The notes under the pieces were generated by a model. The model saw only the letters and a program-made list of their open reading frames with translations. It had not been told where the DNA came from and ran no database searches. The position numbers and the translations under genes were made by a program. A stretch of DNA of 64,000 nt from Permianibacter fluminis (GTDB lineage: Bacteria; Pseudomonadota; Gammaproteobacteria; Enterobacterales; Permianibacteraceae): the NCBI RefSeq assembly GCF_013179735.1, contig NZ_JABMEG010000002.1, positions 248,001-312,000 on the forward strand, written 5' to 3'. How positions within the stretch are numbered: position 1 is the stretch's first letter; the number at the start of each line of letters is the position of its first letter. This document shows positions 60,121 to 64,000 of the stretch, one piece after another.

Positions 60121-61125
60121 TCATGTCGCGGCGCGCCGTGGCGGCCACAGCAACACCAGCCAGCGCCATAGCGCCAAGGCAAATGCCAGCAGCAAGGGCC
60201 AGTAAAACAAGGCTGTTTGGGGCCGCACCGCATCGGCATCGCTTGCCGCCGGTTCCAGTTGATCCAGCAGCTGATAAATTTGCGCCAAGGCGTCTTGATC
60301 GCGGGCGCGGAAGTATTCGCCACCGGTCGCACTGGCGATGGCTTTCAAGGCGTCTTCATCCAGTTCGGCGGAGGGATTGACCCGCCGTTTGCCAAACGGC
60401 CAGTCGTTGACCACCATTTCATCGGCGCCAACGCCGATGGTGTAAACGGTCACGGTCTCGTCTTTTGCCAAGGTCGTTGCTTGTTCCGGCGTCAGCGAGC
60501 CTGCGTTGTTGGCACCATCCGTCACCAGGATCATCGCGCGCCGTTTTGCCGGACTGTCATGCAAATGCTTGAGCGCCATCGCCATGCCGTCACCGATGGC
60601 GGTGCGTTGGGCGCCGGCCAAACCGATCTCGGATTCGCTGAGAAATTGCCGGACGGTTTTCCGATCAAAACTAAGCGGCGCCTGCAGATACGCGCGTTCA
60701 CCAAACAGCACCAGTCCGAGCCGGTCACCGGTGCGCCGTTCAATGAATTCGCCGACCACTTGTTTCAACACATCCAGCCGACTTGCTGGCGCACCGTTGA
60801 GCGGCAAATCGGTGGCTTCCATGCTGCCGGAAACATCGATGACCAGCATTAAATCACGCCCGCTGCGTGGCTGGCTGATCGGTTCGCCGACCCAGCGCGG
60901 CTGTGCTGCTGCCAGCACCAGCAACAGCCAGATCAGCCACAGCAACAAGCGTCGGCGCGGATCGCGGGTCGGCTGTTCGCTGTTGGCCAGTTGTTGCCAG
61001 CGCGAGAAAAACGGCAGCCATAACGCACTGCCCTGCAAGGCCGGATGGCGGGCGCGGATCAGCAGTGGCAACGGCAGCGCCAGCAACAGCCAGGGCAAGG
61101 CAAAATCAAAACCGGACTCAAGCAT
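60121..61125 (-). CDS. batA: VWA domain-containing protein (BatA-like)
   Basis: This 334-residue protein has membrane helices near each end (about residues 8-25 and 55-75, and about 305-325) and a central VWA domain with MIDAS motif DVSGSMEATD near residue 97 and downstream DGANNAG. The start overlaps the end of the DUF4381 gene by eight bases, consistent with one operon. Confidence 0.9.
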   Translation of the reverse strand: MLESGFDFALPWLLLALPLPLLIRARHPALQGSALWLPFFSRWQQLANSEQPTRDPRRRLLLWLIWLLLVLAAAQPRWVGEPISQPRSGRDLMLVIDVSGSMEATDLPLNGAPASRLDVLKQVVGEFIERRTGDRLGLVLFGERAYLQAPLSFDRKTVRQFLSESEIGLAGAQRTAIGDGMAMALKHLHDSPAKRRAMILVTDGANNAGSLTPEQATTLAKDETVTVYTIGVGADEMVVNDWPFGKRRVNPSAELDEDALKAIASATGGEYFRARDQDALAQIYQLLDQLEPAASDADAVRPQTALFYWPLLLAFALALWRWLVLLWPPRRAAT

Positions 61126-61663
61126 GTGGCACCTGTTTCACGGTCGCTAGACTTTTTTGCGGTTGTTGCGGTTGTTGCGGTTGTTGCGGTTGTTGCTGTT
61201 TTTGTTGCTGCAGCCAGCGCAAGCAGGGCTCGAACGGTGGTGCGTCGGTGTCGAGCTGCGGCGCTTGATAGAACTGGCCAAGCAGAGCCACGCTGGCGTC
61301 GTTGAATGCACCGTTGCCGGTGCGCAGCAAAAATGCCTGCCACTGTGCGCCGCTCAATGCCGCGGTGTCGTCGTTGGGATAACGCCAGCGCGCGGTCCGC
61401 TTCAGCAGCGCCGAGAGTGCGGCCGTCGCGGCGCGGTGATCGCGGTGTTGTTGCCATTGCCGCTGGACTTCCGCGTGTTCCTGCAGTGCTTGCCGCAGCG
61501 GCGCCAGTGCGCGATGGCGACGCAGCAACCAGCGGATCAGCAACGTGCCGGCGACGATAGTCACGACCAGCAACAGCCACCAGCCCGGCGCCAGCGGCCA
61601 CCAGCCAATCGGCGCCGGCTCGATCACGTCATGCGGCAACACCAGTGGTACCGGAGTCGTCAT
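61118..61663 (-). CDS. DUF4381 family membrane protein
   Basis: This 181-residue protein has a membrane helix (about residues 24-44: APGWWLLLVVTIVAGTLLIRWLL) and the DUF4381 architecture usual in Bat/MoxR operons. The ATG at 61663 overlaps the DUF58 stop (TGATG). The C-terminus has a QQP-repeat tract encoded by near-perfect 9-bp units at about 61160-61196. Its role is unknown; the operon context suggests a part of the VWA membrane complex. Confidence 0.86.
   Translation of the reverse strand: MTTPVPLVLPHDVIEPAPIGWWPLAPGWWLLLVVTIVAGTLLIRWLLRRHRALAPLRQALQEHAEVQRQWQQHRDHRAATAALSALLKRTARWRYPNDDTAALSGAQWQAFLLRTGNGAFNDASVALLGQFYQAPQLDTDAPPFEPCLRWLQQQKQQQPQQPQQPQQPQKSLATVKQVPHA
61158..61198. repeat. 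9-bp tandem repeat encoding a Gln-Gln-Pro tract
   Basis: GCGGTTGTT repeats in tandem four times with partial flanking units, in frame with the minus-strand DUF4381 gene, giving QQPQQPQQPQQP. Changes in copy number would add or remove three residues without a frameshift. Confidence 0.88.
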
Positions 61664-62595
61664 CACGCGGCCTCTTCAAATTGTTTGAGGCCGTGCGCCA
61701 GGCCGTCACTTGCTGACAAGGGCAGGCACAGCACGCCTTGCTGTCGGCAGAACTGCAACAGATGGCTTTCGATGGCGGCAAAGCGTTGTTGATACTGTTG
61801 GCGCAGCGATGTGTCACTGGTATCGAGCAGCAAACGTGCGCTGCCATCGGTGCCGAGATAGTGGCCGGGCGGCGGCAGTTCGGCTTCCAGTTGATCGTAC
61901 AGAGGATAAATGCGCAGCTCATTGTGCCGGGCCAGCCACGACAGCGCCGGTTGCTGCGCTTCACTGCACGAGGCCAGATTGACGAAGGCCTGAATCTGGT
62001 AGCCGTGCAGCGCCTGCGCCCGCAGCGTCTGCCATTGCCGATTGAGCAATTCGTCGCTCGCCAGCTCGCCTTGCTTGTTCGACCGCAATTGCTGCTGATG
62101 CGCCTGCACCAGCTGATGCAGCACATGCACCGCCAACGAGCGCCGATGCGACGGCGTGAATTGCTGGCCACCGTGTTCCGAATACAGCCGGGCGCCAACC
62201 CGATCGCCACTGCCCAAGGCCCGCCACAAGGCCCGGGCAAACAAGCGCGCTGCCAACACGCTCTTTAGCGCATGCCGGCTGCCAAAAAACATCGGCAAGC
62301 TTTGATCCAGCAACAACAACACCGGCCGCTCGCGCTCGGCGCGAAACACCTTGGTGTGCGCCTTGCCAGTACGCGCCGTCACCCGCCAATCCATATGGCG
62401 AATCTCGTCACCCGGCTGATAACTACGGGTCTCGTCATAATCCATCCCTCGACCTTTCAACCGCGTCCGGTACTGGGTTCCGCCCGGCGAATCAACGTAA
62501 CGCGGTGTGGTGGCGTGACGCGTGCGCAGCTCCAGCTGCAGCAGCTCTGCGAGAGTCAGTTCGACGCCTTGGATCGGTGAGGTTGGAGTGCTCAT
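61663..62595 (-). CDS. DUF58 domain-containing protein
   Basis: This 310-residue protein has the DUF58 signature GRGMDYDETRSYQPGDEIRHMDWRVTARTGKAHTKVFRAERERPVLLLLDQS (about residues 48-98), in which a MIDAS-like DQS motif of a VWA-related fold is visible. DUF58 genes almost always pair with moxR; here moxR lies upstream on the same strand but 530 bp away. Confidence 0.9.
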   Translation of the reverse strand: MSTPTSPIQGVELTLAELLQLELRTRHATTPRYVDSPGGTQYRTRLKGRGMDYDETRSYQPGDEIRHMDWRVTARTGKAHTKVFRAERERPVLLLLDQSLPMFFGSRHALKSVLAARLFARALWRALGSGDRVGARLYSEHGGQQFTPSHRRSLAVHVLHQLVQAHQQQLRSNKQGELASDELLNRQWQTLRAQALHGYQIQAFVNLASCSEAQQPALSWLARHNELRIYPLYDQLEAELPPPGHYLGTDGSARLLLDTSDTSLRQQYQQRFAAIESHLLQFCRQQGVLCLPLSASDGLAHGLKQFEEAA

Positions 62596-62832
62596 ATGAA
62601 TTTGGGGATGCTCGATAAAGCGCGTAGCGTGCAGTTATCGCCCGTCTGACGAGCCGAGCAACGTAGCGGAGTCTGGGTTAACAGCCCGTAGCGCGGGCGA
62701 AGGGGCGAGGCAGGAGGCCGAAGCCTTTTCTGACTGCACAGGGATGTGCTGTCAGAAAAGCCCCAGAAGGAGCGAAGTCGCGCAGGGGACCGCGCGTTGT
62801 TGGCGCGGCGAGGAATCGGGCATGTTTCTTTG

Positions 62833-62861
62833 GTGACTTTCTTTGCGTCAAAGAAAGTCAC
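62833..62861. repeat. Perfect 13-bp hairpin in the moxR-DUF58 gap
   Basis: GTGACTTTCTTTG and its exact complement are separated by CGT, and followed by CGCCCGCCGGGGCG. The combination resembles a dispersed intergenic repeat of pseudomonads and xanthomonads. Confidence 0.8.
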
Positions 62862-63043
62862 TCGCCCGCCGGGGCGAGACCCGGCAATGGTGGCAGTCGA
62901 ACAACTCATTTCGCGCACAAACAGCCCCCTCTCCCCAACCCCATTGAGACATGGCGCTCTGCCATGTCCCCTTCGGGCAGCCGCGCTGTCCAAAATCGCT
63001 CCCTGCGATTTTGTCCCACAAAGGGCGAGGGGCTAAAAGCGGA

Positions 63044-63066
63044 ATCGCGAGCAAGCTCGCTTCTAC
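63044..63066. repeat. REP-like element (CGCGAGCAAGCTCGC type)
   Basis: The element has the CGCGAGCAAGCTCGCTTCTA core of Pseudomonas-type REP sequences, with an internal GCGAGC/GCTCGC stem. Confidence 0.7.
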
Positions 63067-63082
63067 AACGGAGCAAATTGCG

Positions 63083-63105
63083 ATCGCGGCTAAAGCCGCT
63101 CCCAC
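63083..63105. repeat. REP-like element identical to the hisS-upstream arm
   Basis: All 23 bases equal 20640-20662, the right arm of the inverted pair between ispG and hisS. It is a single arm here, 17 bases downstream of another REP-like element. Confidence 0.85.
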
Positions 63106-63123
63106 AACCAACAGCCGCCAAGA

Positions 63124-64000
63124 TCACGGTGCCGCCACCAACGTCACCAATCGCGCAATTACATGCTCGGCATCAATGCTCTCCGCTTCCGCTTCATAAG
63201 AAAGCAGCAAGCGATGCCGCAACACATCGGCCAGCACATGCTGAACATCATCGGGGCTGACAAAATCGCGGCCCGACAACCACGCCTGCGCGCGAGCGCA
63301 GCGATCTAGCGCGATGGTGGCGCGCGGGCTGGCGCCGTAGGCAATCCAGCGGGTCAAATCGGCGCTGTAGCGGGCGGCGCTGCGGGTGGCCAGCACCAGC
63401 TCGACAATGTAGCGCTCGACTTCGGGCGCCATATACAGCGCCAACACGTCATCGCGGGCGGCAAAAATCTCGTGCTGACTCATTTGTTCGTGGACGACAG
63501 GGGCATGTTGCTGCGCTTCGCCACGGGCGAGTCGCAGAATGGCGAGCTCGCTGTCGGCATCCGGATACGACACTTTGACGTGCAACAAAAAGCGATCGAG
63601 CTGCGCTTCCGGCAACGGATAGGTGCCTTCCTGTTCGATCGGGTTTTGCGTGGCCATGACCAGAAAGAGCCGTGGCAGCGCATAGGTTTCGCCGCCGACG
63701 GTAATTTGCCGTTCGCCCATCGCTTCGAGCAGTGCCGATTGCACCTTGGCCGGCGCCCGGTTGATCTCGTCGGCGAGCAGCAGGTGGTGGAACAGCGGTC
63801 CGCGCTGGAACACGAAGCTGGCATCCTGCGGCCGGTAGATTTCGGTGCCGGTCAGATCGGCCGGCAGCAGGTCCGGGGTGAACTGGACCCGGTGGAAATC
63901 AGCCTCGATGGCCTCGGCCAGCGCCTTGACGGCGCGGGTCTTGGCCAGGCCCGGCGCGCCTTCGACCAGCAGGTGGCCATCGGCGAGCAGGGCAATCAGC
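63124..64000 (-). CDS. MoxR family AAA+ ATPase, 5'-partial at window end
   Basis: At least 292 residues are present; the N-terminus lies beyond the window. The Walker A region reads HLLVEGAPGLAKTRAVKALA, Walker B LLLADEINRAPAKVQSALLEAM, sensor 1 LVMATQNPIEQEGTYPLPEAQLDRFLL, and the C-terminal lid includes RWIAYGASPRATIALDRCARAQAWL. MoxR ATPases act as chaperones for VWA-domain partners, which fits the VWA genes downstream. The gene is separated from its usual neighbour DUF58 by repeats. Confidence 0.93.
   Translation of the reverse strand, partial: LIALLADGHLLVEGAPGLAKTRAVKALAEAIEADFHRVQFTPDLLPADLTGTEIYRPQDASFVFQRGPLFHHLLLADEINRAPAKVQSALLEAMGERQITVGGETYALPRLFLVMATQNPIEQEGTYPLPEAQLDRFLLHVKVSYPDADSELAILRLARGEAQQHAPVVHEQMSQHEIFAARDDVLALYMAPEVERYIVELVLATRSAARYSADLTRWIAYGASPRATIALDRCARAQAWLSGRDFVSPDDVQHVLADVLRHRLLLSYEAEAESIDAEHVIARLVTLVAAP

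Larger units (their letters stand above)
62596..63123. other. Repeat-rich gap between moxR and the DUF58 gene
   Basis: No gene is visible. The gap contains a 13-bp perfect hairpin (62833-62845 with 62849-62861), GC-rich small palindromes after it, and two REP-like elements at 63044-63066 and 63083-63105. Short ORFs here resemble the spurious translations of dispersed repeats seen in related genomes. Confidence 0.6.

Noticed and set aside
62592-62993. A 133-codon minus-strand frame upstream of DUF58
   Set aside because: It runs across palindromic repeats and resembles translations of dispersed intergenic repeats rather than a protein.

Overview
The window is a GC-rich stretch of a gammaproteobacterial chromosome. 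It carries several hallmark gammaproteobacterial gene orders (ruvAB-ybgC-tolQRAB-pal-cpoB-queE-queC; ndk-rlmN-pilW-rodZ-ispG-hisS-yfgM-bamB-der; guaB-guaA followed by tadA, mltF and purL) and a Pseudomonas/Xanthomonas-like load of short palindromic (REP-like) intergenic repeats. Lipoprotein, Tol-Pal, BamB and type IV pilus genes show a Gram-negative envelope. I cannot place it below class level from sequence alone.

Layout. 1-2.4 kb: the 3' part of tolB, a full pal and a truncated cpoB, identical base for base, as far as I can compare, to 7.3-9.7 kb. 2.5-11.2 kb: ruvA, ruvB, ybgC, tolQ, tolR, tolA, tolB, pal, cpoB, queE, queC (Holliday-junction migration, envelope constriction, queuosine precursor). 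11.4-15.6 kb: a small exported protein of unknown function, gnd (minus), a dienelactone hydrolase and an EamA permease. 15.8-25.5 kb: ndk through der (nucleotide balance, rRNA/tRNA modification, pili, cell shape, isoprenoids, tRNA charging, outer-membrane assembly, ribosome assembly). 25.5-29.6 kb, minus: chemoreceptor, M23 peptidase, xseA. 29.7-40 kb: guaB, guaA, thpR, tadA, mltF (minus), purL. 40-49.8 kb: an acyltransferase, gshA, a GNAT acetyltransferase, an M16 peptidase, a small zinc-ribbon membrane protein and an oligopeptidase B-like gene broken by one in-frame TGA. 49.8-56.1 kb, accessory: FMN reductase, OsmC, DoxX, pirin with a divergent LysR regulator, an unknown exported protein and an SDR dehydrogenase, separated by many palindromic repeats. 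56.4-64 kb, minus: a Bat/MoxR-type operon (moxR, DUF58, DUF4381, two VWA proteins, BatD), with a repeat block between moxR and the rest.

Most of the window is core metabolism and envelope biology, and I found no convincing new multi-gene system. The observations most worth checking are: the exact 7,303-bp-offset duplication that truncates cpoB at the ruvC-ruvA boundary (a recent tandem duplication or an assembly artefact); the single in-frame TGA in an otherwise intact prolyl-oligopeptidase gene; phased degenerate tandem repeats before tolQ, before rlmN and before the acyltransferase; a 95-bp dispersed repeat at 51.4 and 53.9 kb; a palindrome pair with compensatory stem changes around a small zinc-ribbon gene; and a perfect LysR-type operator between pirin and its divergent regulator. 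No rRNA, tRNA, CRISPR array, integrase or transposase was seen.
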